Shown here: positions 1-7,977 of the stretch, one piece after another | Layout: each line of letters starts with the position of its first letter | How positions within the stretch are numbered: the stretch's first letter is position 1 | NCBI GenBank assembly: GCA_017303875.1 | Contig: JAFLBP010000019.1 | Span: 62,001-126,000, forward strand | DNA length: 64,000 nt | Reading direction: 5' to 3' | Source: Chitinophagales bacterium | GTDB lineage: Bacteria; Bacteroidota; Bacteroidia; Chitinophagales; Saprospiraceae | The notes under the pieces: model-generated | What the model was told of the DNA's origin: nothing | The model's database searches: none | What the model saw: only the letters and a program-made list of their open reading frames with translations | Program-made: the position numbers and the translations under genes

Positions 1-3000
1 GCACTTGCGATGTAGAATTCGACCGCAATGTACCTTTTGATGTCAATGCGGTCAATATTGAAGAAAATGCCAGCCGCCAGCCTTTCAACTATACCATTCC
101 ATATGGTATCAGCCGTGAAAACTCGGTAGGCGCTTTCCCTGATATTTTGCAAAACGAACAGGCACTTTCCATGAACGTTTGCGACCTGGCGCCTTGTGAT
201 GCCCGCGCGGTATTCCGTACCTTGGGTATGGATCTGCGCCAGTTTGAGCGTATCAAAATGTTTGTACACGCAGAAGATCGTAAGGTTCTGAATGGGTCAA
301 CTGACTCTTCACCTCTGGATTCAACCGGAATGGTGGTATTTATGCGTATTGGTTCTGACTTTGTGAGCAACTACTACGAATATGAAATCCCGCTGCACCC
401 CTCCAATCCGGCGAATTTGAACGGCAATCCTGACAGCAGGGAGTACAAAGAGGAAGTATGGCGTCCGGAAAACATTTTCGACTTCCCACTGGAGCTTTGT
501 ACGGAAGTAAAAACCAAGCGCAATCAGTCGGGGCTGAGTATTGAGGCGGAATATGAAATCCCTGACCCGGCCAACCAGCGTAACAAAATAAAAATTGCCG
601 GAAATCCAAATCTGGGAATTGCTAAAGGCGTAATGGTCGGCGTTAGAAATATTTCAGAAGAAAAGCTTTATTGCACCGAAGTGTGGCTCAATGAGTTGCG
701 CCTGACTGGCTTCAACGACGAAGGCGGCTGGGCTGGCCAGGCGCGTGTGGATATGAAACTTGCCGACATCGGTAATGTATCGGCAGCGGTCAACTATTCG
801 AGTATCAACTACGGCGGCATCGATCAAAAAGTATTGCAGCGCCAGCGCGAGGAGGTCATTCAGTTAGATGTGTCTACCAGCCTGGAATTGAGCAAGTTAT
901 TGCCGGAAAAATCCGGTGTGCGCCTGCCCTTCTACACCAGTTACTCCAAGACCATCCGCAATCCGGAATTTGACCCATACGATCTGGACATCAAGCTGAA
1001 AGACAAAATCCGCAACGAATCTGATCCGATCAAGCGCGATGAAATTCGCACATTGGCGCAGGACGTAACCGAGGCGCGCGCCTTCAACTTTACGAACGTG
1101 CGTATTGACCGCCGGGGCAAGAAAAAACCGATGCCCTGGAGCCTTGGCAATTTCAGCTTCACGTATGCCCAGAACAAAGCGGTTCGTCGCACGCCCTTTA
1201 TAGCAAACGATGAGCTGAACCAATATAAAGGTGCTATTGATTACCAATATGCTCCTAATTTCAAGCCGATTGAGCCGTTCAAGAAGTCGAAAATTAATGA
1301 GAAATATTTCAAGTTCATTAAAGAACTGAACCTTAGTCCGATCCCGAATGCTTTTGGTTTCAGTACCAATATGGAGCGTATTTCCGGCATAACGACTTAT
1401 CGTTTTGCCGGCGAAGACCCGCTTCTGAATACCTACTGGAACCGACGCCTTACCTGGGACCGCAACTATACCCTCGACTGGGGTCTGATGAAAAACCTGC
1501 GCATCAACTTCGACGCCAATGCCCGTTCTATCGTCGACGAACCGCTGGAGTTCGACAATGCCGGCAACCGCGTTACGACCGAACAACGCCGCGATTCTAT
1601 CTGGAACAATATCGGTCGCCTCGGTCGCCCGAAAAACTACGCGCAGAATGTGGGCATCAACTATACCCTGCCGACCAAGCAGTTTCCGCTGCTCGACTTT
1701 ATGAACATCAAGGCCACGTACAATGGCGGTTACAACTGGACGGCGCAGTCGCTCAAACTCCAGAATCTTGATGCCGGCCAGTATCAGGAGGTGAACAACT
1801 CCCGCAACCTGGGCCACACCATTCAGAACAACAGCACGCGGCAAATCAACGGGGATTTCAACTTTGAAACCCTGTACAACAAGAGTAAATACCTTGCTAA
1901 AATCAATAAACCCGGTAAAAAAGTAGGTCCGGGCAGTAAACTTCCCGGCGGCCCCGGTGCCCCCGGCGAACGCGATGCCGGCCCCGGCGGTGCTGCGGGC
2001 AAACCCGGTGGCTTGGGCGACCTGAAATCCGGTGGTGGCCGCGATCGCAATGCAGGTCGCGACAGCAAAAACGATCCTTCCAAACCGGCAGATCCTTCCA
2101 AACCCGGCGACCCGGCAGCGGGTGGCGGTCGGGCCGGTGCTCCGGGCGGCGCACCAGGCGCCGTTGGCAGTACCGACGACAAAGGCAAGGATGGAAAAGA
2201 TGGCAAAGACGACAAAGACAAGGCCAAAAGCAAGGACAAGAAAAAAGACCGCCAGCCCTCCATGGCCGAGCGCATCGCCCTGCGTCCGCTCATGTTGGTG
2301 CGCCGTGCACGTATGAACTATAGCGAAAACCTCAGCACTGTGGTGCCCGGTTTCACCCCAGAACCCAAACTTATGGGCCTGAGCGAAGGTTTTGCCGCGC
2401 CCGGCTGGGGCTTCGTGGTGGGTATGCAACCCGGCTCCGAATGGCTCGACGAGGCAGCATCCAAAGGCTGGGTGACCTATCGTCCGGAACTGAACCAACA
2501 GGTGATGCGCAACTACTCGCAGACCCTCGATGCCAGTGTAACCCTTGAGCCCTTCAATGACTTCCGGGTGGAACTTACGGCCAAGCGCCAGTATACCCGA
2601 AACAGTACCGAGTTGTTCAAGGATCAGAACTTCAACCTCGACCCGACGCAGCAGCAGTTTGAGCACCGTGCGCAGCGCGATTTTGGTAGTTTTACCACTA
2701 CTTTCTTCTCGCTGAACACCTTGTACAAGAGCAATACCACCTATCTGAATCAACTGTTCGGCACCTTTGAAAACTACCGCGTGGCCATTTCTAACCGCCT
2801 CGGCGTGGAAGCCGGAAATACAGCGCCGCACACCACCGATGAGGGCTACGTATACGGTTATGGCCGCATTCAGCAGCAGGTATTGTTGCCGGCTTTCCTT
2901 GCTGCCTACACTGATAAAGACCCGAACAAGGTGGATTTGAACGTGTTTAACACCCGTCCGGCCATCAACTGGAAGTTGAATTATAATGGTTTGTCGAAAC

Positions 3001-3740
3001 TCGGCAACCTCAAAAACATTTTCTCTTCCGTTCAGATTACCCACGGATACAGCAACACCCTCACAGTCAGCTCTTTCAATACCGATATCTTCTACAACGC
3101 CAATCAGCCGACCCAGGTGGATGAGCTGAGCTACAACTACTTCTCACGTTTTGAAATTCCGCAGGTGATGATCAACGAGCAATTCCAGCCGCTGCTGGGT
3201 ATTGACATGAAGTTGAAAAATGACATGACGATGCGTATTGATTTCAAAAAATCGCGGCAGTTGGCCATGTCGTTCATTGATTACAACCTCAATGAAACGC
3301 GCACCAATGCGTATACCGTCGGTTTTGGTTATCGCCTGAAGAATGTGAACATTCCTTTCCTGACTGGCAAAAAAGCAGGTAAGGCAGGCAGCAAAAGCAA
3401 GCGCACCCCGTCGAAGAAGAAGAAAGCACCGACAACGCCTGGTACGACGCCCGGCGCACCCGGCGCTACCACACCGACCAGCAACGACCTGAATATCAAA
3501 TTTGATTTTGATTTGCGCGACGATGTCACGATCACGCACCGGATGGACCTCCCGGAAGACGCCATCCCGACCCGTGGCGCCCGCACGATCAGCATCAACC
3601 CGCAGGCCGATTATGTGATCAACCGCCGCCTGACGTTGCGTTTGTTCGCCAACTACAATAAAACAGTGCCGAAAACCTCGCAATCTTTCCCGATTACGAC
3701 CCTGCAAACAGGTGTTACGGTGCAGTTTAAGTTGAATTAA
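1..3740 (+). CDS. sprA: Cell-surface protein SprA, C-terminal part (T9SS translocon)
   Basis: The reading frame is open from base 3, so the gene is cut by the left edge; about 1245 residues of the C-terminal part are visible. The sequence has the alternating beta-strand pattern of a very large outer-membrane barrel and the SprA-type regions rich in Tyr, Asn and Arg. SprA forms the 36-strand outer-membrane channel through which T9SS cargo leaves the cell (established for Flavobacterium); several likely cargo genes lie in this window. Two low-complexity insertions are odd: visible residues about 635-754 are Gly/Pro/Lys/Asp-rich and partly collagen-like (GAPGGAPG, KDGKDGKDDKDK), and about 1122-1162 are Lys/Ser/Pro/Thr-rich. 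The last residues are VQFKLN. No neighbour on the plus strand follows closely. I am very sure of the family; whether the insertions are typical of the lineage is unknown. Confidence 0.93.
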   Translation, partial: TCDVEFDRNVPFDVNAVNIEENASRQPFNYTIPYGISRENSVGAFPDILQNEQALSMNVCDLAPCDARAVFRTLGMDLRQFERIKMFVHAEDRKVLNGSTDSSPLDSTGMVVFMRIGSDFVSNYYEYEIPLHPSNPANLNGNPDSREYKEEVWRPENIFDFPLELCTEVKTKRNQSGLSIEAEYEIPDPANQRNKIKIAGNPNLGIAKGVMVGVRNISEEKLYCTEVWLNELRLTGFNDEGGWAGQARVDMKLADIGNVSAAVNYSSINYGGIDQKVLQRQREEVIQLDVSTSLELSKLLPEKSGVRLPFYTSYSKTIRNPEFDPYDLDIKLKDKIRNESDPIKRDEIRTLAQDVTEARAFNFTNVRIDRRGKKKPMPWSLGNFSFTYAQNKAVRRTPFIANDELNQYKGAIDYQYAPNFKPIEPFKKSKINEKYFKFIKELNLSPIPNAFGFSTNMERISGITTYRFAGEDPLLNTYWNRRLTWDRNYTLDWGLMKNLRINFDANARSIVDEPLEFDNAGNRVTTEQRRDSIWNNIGRLGRPKNYAQNVGINYTLPTKQFPLLDFMNIKATYNGGYNWTAQSLKLQNLDAGQYQEVNNSRNLGHTIQNNSTRQINGDFNFETLYNKSKYLAKINKPGKKVGPGSKLPGGPGAPGERDAGPGGAAGKPGGLGDLKSGGGRDRNAGRDSKNDPSKPADPSKPGDPAAGGGRAGAPGGAPGAVGSTDDKGKDGKDGKDDKDKAKSKDKKKDRQPSMAERIALRPLMLVRRARMNYSENLSTVVPGFTPEPKLMGLSEGFAAPGWGFVVGMQPGSEWLDEAASKGWVTYRPELNQQVMRNYSQTLDASVTLEPFNDFRVELTAKRQYTRNSTELFKDQNFNLDPTQQQFEHRAQRDFGSFTTTFFSLNTLYKSNTTYLNQLFGTFENYRVAISNRLGVEAGNTAPHTTDEGYVYGYGRIQQQVLLPAFLAAYTDKDPNKVDLNVFNTRPAINWKLNYNGLSKLGNLKNIFSSVQITHGYSNTLTVSSFNTDIFYNANQPTQVDELSYNYFSRFEIPQVMINEQFQPLLGIDMKLKNDMTMRIDFKKSRQLAMSFIDYNLNETRTNAYTVGFGYRLKNVNIPFLTGKKAGKAGSKSKRTPSKKKKAPTTPGTTPGAPGATTPTSNDLNIKFDFDLRDDVTITHRMDLPEDAIPTRGARTISINPQADYVINRRLTLRLFANYNKTVPKTSQSFPITTLQTGVTVQFKLN

Positions 3741-3756
3741 CGGGGGTTAAAACCCT

Positions 3757-3827
3757 TGAGGTTGTATCCAAAGCGATTGAAGCGTCGAAACGTTTCGACG
3801 CTTCAATCGCTTTGGACATAGCCTCAG
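3757..3827. terminator. Long perfect palindrome between convergent genes, probable bidirectional terminator
   Basis: Positions 3768-3791 and 3792-3815 are exact reverse complements (24 bp per arm, no loop in DNA; centre at 3791/3792). Pairing continues outward to about 3757 and 3827 with a few G-U type changes, giving a stem of over 30 bp. It lies between the stop of sprA and the stop of the DUF5615 gene, and its right edge overlaps the latter stop codon at 3824-3826. There is no long T-tract on either side, so termination is inferred from position and structure. Confidence 0.7.
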
Positions 3828-4165
3828 CCATATATTTCAAGACAGTCCAGTGTGTTATCAGCTAGAAAGTTGAGAATATCCTGATGATTTCGGATAAGAA
3901 CATTTGTAAGCGTTGCAGTGCTGCAATTTCCAGTTTTGATCCAGATAATTTTAGGCGGAATGCCATGTTCAAGCTGCAATAAATTAAAATCCTGATCTTG
4001 AGAAACTATCGCATCAATATTATTTAGCCGTGCAAACATGAATATTTTAGAATCTGATACATCTGTAAGGTTAAGTGTTTTTACATGTACAGCTCCGGGA
4101 AACAGGTGCACTATTCGAGCAATGATGCGCGAAGAAATATTTTGATCAAATAGTAGTTGCATCAT
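3824..4165 (-). CDS. DUF5615 PIN-like toxin (Mut7-C type)
   Basis: This 113-residue protein starts with LLFDQNIS, close to the FLLDENLS opening of DUF5615/Mut7-C proteins, and has the later SQDQDF motif (acidic residues that fit a PIN-like nuclease fold). In other genomes DUF5615 genes follow DUF433 genes and are treated as type II toxins of the PIN superfamily. Here the start codon overlaps the stop of the DUF433 gene by one base (TGATG), so the two are translationally coupled. Two consecutive ATG codons are present; the first is used here. The pair is clearly more AT-rich than sprA and the ABC-F gene on either side, which suggests acquisition. RNase activity is inferred from the family only. 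Confidence 0.8.
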   Translation of the reverse strand: MMQLLFDQNISSRIIARIVHLFPGAVHVKTLNLTDVSDSKIFMFARLNNIDAIVSQDQDFNLLQLEHGIPPKIIWIKTGNCSTATLTNVLIRNHQDILNFLADNTLDCLEIYG

Positions 4166-4392
4166 CAGGATAATGAGACCGAAGTTCGCTGATTTCTTTG
4201 CGCAGTAAATTCCAAAGCAACCAACAAATCTTCTTTGGTTAATTCAGGATAATCTTCCAGAATTTCCTCGAAACTCATATCTGAGGCTAACCATCGAAGA
4301 ATGTCCTCCACCGTAATCCGCATGTTGCGAATACAGGGCTTTCCGCTGCGTTTACCACTTTCTATCGTGATGATGTTTTTATAAATATTCAT
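4165..4392 (-). CDS. DUF433 antitoxin
   Basis: This 75-residue protein has the DUF433 signature: SGKPCIRNMRITVEDILRWL followed by EEILEDYPELTKEDLLVALE, a short helix-turn-helix-like domain. DUF433 proteins are the usual partner of DUF5615 proteins and are thought to neutralise the toxin and repress the operon. The gene is first in the two-gene unit and its stop overlaps the toxin start by one base. A minus-strand -7 box lies at 4410-4417, 18 nt upstream. The gene diverges from the ABC-F gene, so both promoters share about 85 bp. Confidence 0.85.
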   Translation of the reverse strand: MNIYKNIITIESGKRSGKPCIRNMRITVEDILRWLASDMSFEEILEDYPELTKEDLLVALEFTAQRNQRTSVSLS

Positions 4393-4409
4393 ATCTCCGA
4401 GATTTCTTG

Positions 4410-4417
4410 CAAATATA
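4410..4417 (-). promoter_or_regulatory. Putative -7 box for the DUF433/DUF5615 operon
   Basis: On the minus strand the sequence reads TATATTTG, a full match to the Bacteroidota -7 consensus TAnnTTTG, 18 nt before the antitoxin start. No well-spaced -33 TTTG is visible. Confidence 0.5.
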
Positions 4418-4463
4418 ATCCCTTTTTCCGCAATTGTCCGCTTTTTGCTTCGCCAAAGCTTCG

Positions 4464-4471
4464 TACCTTTG
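4464..4471 (+). promoter_or_regulatory. Putative -7 box for the ABC-F gene, implying a leaderless mRNA
   Basis: TACCTTTG matches TAnnTTTG and ends only 7 nt before the ATG at 4479. If transcription starts 5-7 nt after the box, the mRNA has almost no leader. A TTTG lies at 4444-4447 (spacer 16 nt, shorter than ideal). Confidence 0.5.
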
Positions 4472-4478
4472 CGCCCCT

Positions 4479-6392
4479 ATGATTTCGCTCAGTAACATTT
4501 ACGTTCAATACGGCAATCGCATCCTGCTGGATAGCGTCAATTTCGTCGCCAAGCCCGGCGAACGCATCGGTTTGGTTGGTCGCAACGGCGCCGGCAAATC
4601 CACCCTACTTAAAATCATCGCCGGGGAAATGCAACCCCACGAAGGCAACGTCGTCACGCCAAGCCAGTTTACCGTTGGCTACCTGCACCAGGACATGTTC
4701 CTGCCCAAGGGGCAAACCGTCATTGCCGAAACCATGAGCGCTTTTAAAGAAGTACTCGAAGTAGAAGCGCAGCTCCATCATGTGCAGGAAGAACTCGCCG
4801 TTCGGGAAGATTACGAAAGCGATGCTTACGCCAAACTGATTGAAGACCTCGGCGAACTCACCGAACGCCTGCACCACCTCGGCAGTGCCACTACCCGCGC
4901 CGATGCCGAACGGGTGTTGCATGGCTTGGGCTTTGAGCCGCGGGATATGGAACGCCTCACCGACGAATTTTCCGGCGGCTGGCAAATGCGCATCGAATTA
5001 GCCAAAATCATCCTGCGCCAGCCCGATCTCATCCTCCTTGATGAGCCGACGAACCACCTCGATATCGAATCCATCCTCTGGCTTGAAGACTGGCTCAACC
5101 GCTACCCCGGCATGGCCATCATCATCAGCCACGACCGCCGTTTTCTGGATAACGTGACCAACCGCACGGCGGAAGTCATGCTCGGAAAAATACATGATTA
5201 CAAAGCCGCTTATTCCAAATACGTCGAGCTGAGCCAGGAACGCCGCGAACAAATGCAGGCAGCCTTCGAAAATCAGCAGCGCGTCATTGCCGACCGCGAA
5301 CGCACCATCACGCGTTTTATGGCCAAAGCCAGCAAAACGAAAATGGCGCAGTCAATGCAAAAACAACTCGACAAAATGGATCGGATCGAGATCGATGAAA
5401 CCGATACCTCGGTGATGAACCTGCGCTTCCCCGATGCACCCCGCTCCGGCGAAGTGGTGGCGCAAGCCGAAAATGTAAGCAAAAGCTACGGCAGCCTGAA
5501 AGTGATTAATAATGCCGATTTTCAACTCTTGCGCGGCGAACGCGTGGCTTTTGTCGGCCAGAACGGACAAGGAAAAACCACACTCGCCAAAATTCTGATT
5601 GGCCACGAACAGGCTACCTCCGGTAAAACCTCGCTCGGACACAACGTCAGCATAGGCTATTACGCCCAAAACCAGGCAGAGAACCTTGATCCCAAGATCA
5701 CGCTGCTGCAAACCATGGAAAAACACTCGCCCGAAGAAATGCGCACCAAGCTGCGCGCTATCCTCGGCGCTTTCCTTTTCAGCGGCGAAGATGTGGACAA
5801 AAAAGTGAGCGCCCTATCCGGCGGCGAACGCGCCCGCCTGGCCCTCGCCTGTATGCTGCTGCGCCCCTTCAACCTGCTGCTGCTCGATGAGCCGACCAAC
5901 CACCTTGACATGATCTCCAAAGACATGCTCAAGCAAGCCCTGATGGACTATAACGGCACCCTGCTGGTGGTAAGCCACGACCGCGAATTCCTCGCTGATC
6001 TTACCCAGCGCACCATCGAATTCCGCGATCACCGCCTGATTGAACACCTCGGCGACGTGAATTACTTCCTCGAACGCCGTAAACTCGACAATATGCGAGC
6101 GGTGGAAATGCGCAGTGCTTCCACCGGTCATGCCGCCAACGACGAGCGCGGTAAAGGCGGTTCTGCCCTCAGCGCCGACGATAAAAAACAAATCCAGCGC
6201 ACCGTACAACGCACCGAAAAACGCATCAGCGAACTGGAAGCCGAAATCATTACTATCGAAGGACAAATGGCAACAAGCGATTTCTACGAAAAACCGGAAT
6301 CGCAAAAAGTCATGCAACAGTATGCCTCCCTCAAATCAGAGTTGGACACGGTGTACCGGGAATGGGAAAATGCCCTTGAATCTTTAGGTTAA
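4479..6392 (+). CDS. ABC-F family ATPase (ribosome-associated, Uup/YheS-like)
   Basis: This 637-residue protein has two ABC ATPase domains in tandem and no membrane segment. Domain 1 has Walker A GRNGAGKST near residue 34, signature SGGWQ near 165 and Walker B LILLDEPTNHLD near 184. Domain 2 has GQNGQGKTT near 360, LSGGERARL near 446 and LLLLDEPTNHLD near 467. A charged linker lies between them (residues about 240-300) and a coiled coil ends the protein (about 570-637), as in Uup-type members. ABC-F proteins act on the ribosome (translation factors, stalled-ribosome rescue or antibiotic protection); which role applies here is unclear. The reading frame extends upstream to 4434, but the ATG at 4479 starts with the conserved MISLSN strand and lies just after a -7 box. 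The stop overlaps the convergent stop of the next gene. Confidence 0.93.
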   Translation: MISLSNIYVQYGNRILLDSVNFVAKPGERIGLVGRNGAGKSTLLKIIAGEMQPHEGNVVTPSQFTVGYLHQDMFLPKGQTVIAETMSAFKEVLEVEAQLHHVQEELAVREDYESDAYAKLIEDLGELTERLHHLGSATTRADAERVLHGLGFEPRDMERLTDEFSGGWQMRIELAKIILRQPDLILLDEPTNHLDIESILWLEDWLNRYPGMAIIISHDRRFLDNVTNRTAEVMLGKIHDYKAAYSKYVELSQERREQMQAAFENQQRVIADRERTITRFMAKASKTKMAQSMQKQLDKMDRIEIDETDTSVMNLRFPDAPRSGEVVAQAENVSKSYGSLKVINNADFQLLRGERVAFVGQNGQGKTTLAKILIGHEQATSGKTSLGHNVSIGYYAQNQAENLDPKITLLQTMEKHSPEEMRTKLRAILGAFLFSGEDVDKKVSALSGGERARLALACMLLRPFNLLLLDEPTNHLDMISKDMLKQALMDYNGTLLVVSHDREFLADLTQRTIEFRDHRLIEHLGDVNYFLERRKLDNMRAVEMRSASTGHAANDERGKGGSALSADDKKQIQRTVQRTEKRISELEAEIITIEGQMATSDFYEKPESQKVMQQYASLKSELDTVYREWENALESLG

Positions 6393-7771
6393 CTAATCAT
6401 CTCCAACAGCCATTCCTTTTCGGATAGTGGAGTGGTTTGTTCGATCAAATCGCGGAGCGCGGGAATTTCACCGCGGCGGGCCTGCATGAGTTTGCGGGTC
6501 AGGCGAATGATGTTTCGGAAATTATCGAGGTGATACCCTATGACTTTTTGTCGGCGCAAGAAACTTTGCATGGATTGGAGGTGGGCATCAAGGGCGTCGA
6601 ATTCGTTGGTTTCATAATATATTTTTAATACTAAAGTCTTGGCAATCAGGTTATTGATCAAGTCTTTGTAGTCGGCTTCCTGCAAATGCAGGAGCGCGCC
6701 GCCGTAGTCCTTGCGCGCATACGCGACGCGGGCGAGGTTGAGCTGATGATTGGCCGTTCGGAACTTATTTTCCAGGCGTGCGGCATAGGTTTCCACAAAA
6801 GTTTCGGCCCAGGCGCCCTCTCCTACTTTCAGAGCGATGGCCACAATATTGTTGTAGGCAAAAGGCGAGAGGCAGCCGTTTTCGAGTAGCAGGTCGGCGC
6901 GTAGCGCCGAGCGATACAGGTCGAGCGCCTCGCGGTAATAGGCATTTTGTTGGCGATTGATTTTTTTAACACAATAATTGATGGCCAGCAAGTGCAGGTC
7001 GCGCTGCATATCCGACGGCAACACGGTGGCCTCCTCCAGGAGGCGGGTTTTAAACAGCTCAAACGGTTTTTCATTTTCAGGCGCTTTCAAAAACAGGTAG
7101 CAGTAATAATACAAGGCGATGGCCGGCAATTCGAGCAATTCGGGGTTTTCCTCCACATGGTTTAGTACGTTTTCCAGCATCCCGGTCCTGTACTCGGTTT
7201 TATACATGGTTTGATGCGTGAGGATAAAACAAGCCTGGCGCAGTTTTCGGGTCAGAAAGGCCAGGTCGGTCGCATCGAGCAGCGCTTGCAGGTTAAAAGA
7301 TTCGGTGCGTTGTCCGCTGCTTTGAAACTGATAGTGCTCGTACTCCAGCGCCGCCAGGGTTTCGTAGTACTCGCTGTGGCGGTAAGGGCCATTGTCGAGT
7401 TGCCGGCGGCCTTCGCGCAGGGTACGCTGAAAATGTTTGTCGAGACCCCGTTTGCGGTAAGCCGCGGCGAGCAGCACTTTGTCGGCGGCGGCCATTTCTG
7501 CGCGTTCGCCATAGATGAGAAACTGCTCCAATTGTTCCAGCAATTCACTCATTAGCAGGCGCAGCGCAGTGATGTCGGCGAGTTTTAATTGCCGAATCAG
7601 GGCCTCTTGTTCAGGCGCAGTTTTGTCTTGCCTGCACTGCTTCAGTACCTCCAGCAAATCGTTCAGGGCCTTTTTACGGCAGAAAAAAGGAGATTGCAGC
7701 CATTGCCCAAAGTGTTTTTGTTCGAGCGGACTGAGCGAAAGGTAGGTTTGCCAGAGTATTGAATTTTTCAA
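6389..7771 (-). CDS. Bacteroidota conserved protein of unknown function (copy 1 of 2), TTG start
   Basis: I recognise no characterised domain in this 460-residue, Leu- and Gln-rich, mainly helical protein without signal peptide or membrane segment. It is a clear paralogue of the 458-residue protein at 30396-31772: both begin MKNS, have LQSPF near residue 25, FxLQAL(L/T)DA..DLAF near 160-175, the LAIN(Y/F)C(V/I) block near 250, and RR(Q/K)KVIGYH near 410, and end with E(W/R)EW-like motifs. The aligned start here is TTG, while the paralogue uses ATG. The N-terminal block (SLSP..QKHFGQWLQSPFF) recalls a multi-copy Bacteroidota family I have seen only as hypothetical. Helical repeats of TPR type are possible. 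The gene diverges from a large T9SS cargo gene, as does its paralogue, and overlaps the ABC-F stop by 3-4 bases. Confidence 0.75.
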   Translation of the reverse strand: MKNSILWQTYLSLSPLEQKHFGQWLQSPFFCRKKALNDLLEVLKQCRQDKTAPEQEALIRQLKLADITALRLLMSELLEQLEQFLIYGERAEMAAADKVLLAAAYRKRGLDKHFQRTLREGRRQLDNGPYRHSEYYETLAALEYEHYQFQSSGQRTESFNLQALLDATDLAFLTRKLRQACFILTHQTMYKTEYRTGMLENVLNHVEENPELLELPAIALYYYCYLFLKAPENEKPFELFKTRLLEEATVLPSDMQRDLHLLAINYCVKKINRQQNAYYREALDLYRSALRADLLLENGCLSPFAYNNIVAIALKVGEGAWAETFVETYAARLENKFRTANHQLNLARVAYARKDYGGALLHLQEADYKDLINNLIAKTLVLKIYYETNEFDALDAHLQSMQSFLRRQKVIGYHLDNFRNIIRLTRKLMQARRGEIPALRDLIEQTTPLSEKEWLLEMIS

Positions 7772-7790
7772 AATTCTATTTTTTATTTTG

Positions 7791-7798
7791 CAAATATA
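7791..7798 (-). promoter_or_regulatory. Putative -7 box for the 460-residue protein gene
   Basis: Minus strand TATATTTG, a full consensus match, ends about 19 nt before the TTG start at 7771. The paralogous gene at 30396 has TAATTTTG at almost the same distance (19 nt), which supports both the box and the TTG start. Confidence 0.55.
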
Positions 7799-7860
7799 TG
7801 ATTTTCAATTTTTTAAGTAAATTAAATTTCTAAAAAAATCTACTTTTTAAAAAAAATGTA

Positions 7861-7892
7861 TTTGAAAAACAAGTGAGGTCGCCTGACTTTTG
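7861..7892 (+). promoter_or_regulatory. Promoter of the secreted protein gene at 7978
   Basis: TTTG at 7861-7864, a 20-nt spacer, then GACTTTTG at 7885-7892 (one change from TAnnTTTG at the first base), followed by TACCA. The paralogous secreted gene at 30129 has TTG-N20-CACTTTTG-TACCA on the minus strand. A leader of about 78 nt follows, with an 8-bp inverted repeat (7904-7911 with 7934-7941). Confidence 0.55.
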
Positions 7893-7977
7893 TACCATCG
7901 AACTGCGTAATAAAGGAAGTTGCAACACGACACATTACGCAAACAAACATTTCGCAACAACTAAAACTTACAATACC

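Noticed and set aside
897..3044. 715-codon open frame on the minus strand
   Set aside because: It lies fully antisense to sprA and has Val/Gly/Phe/His-rich sequence with no domain; it results from the codon bias of sprA.
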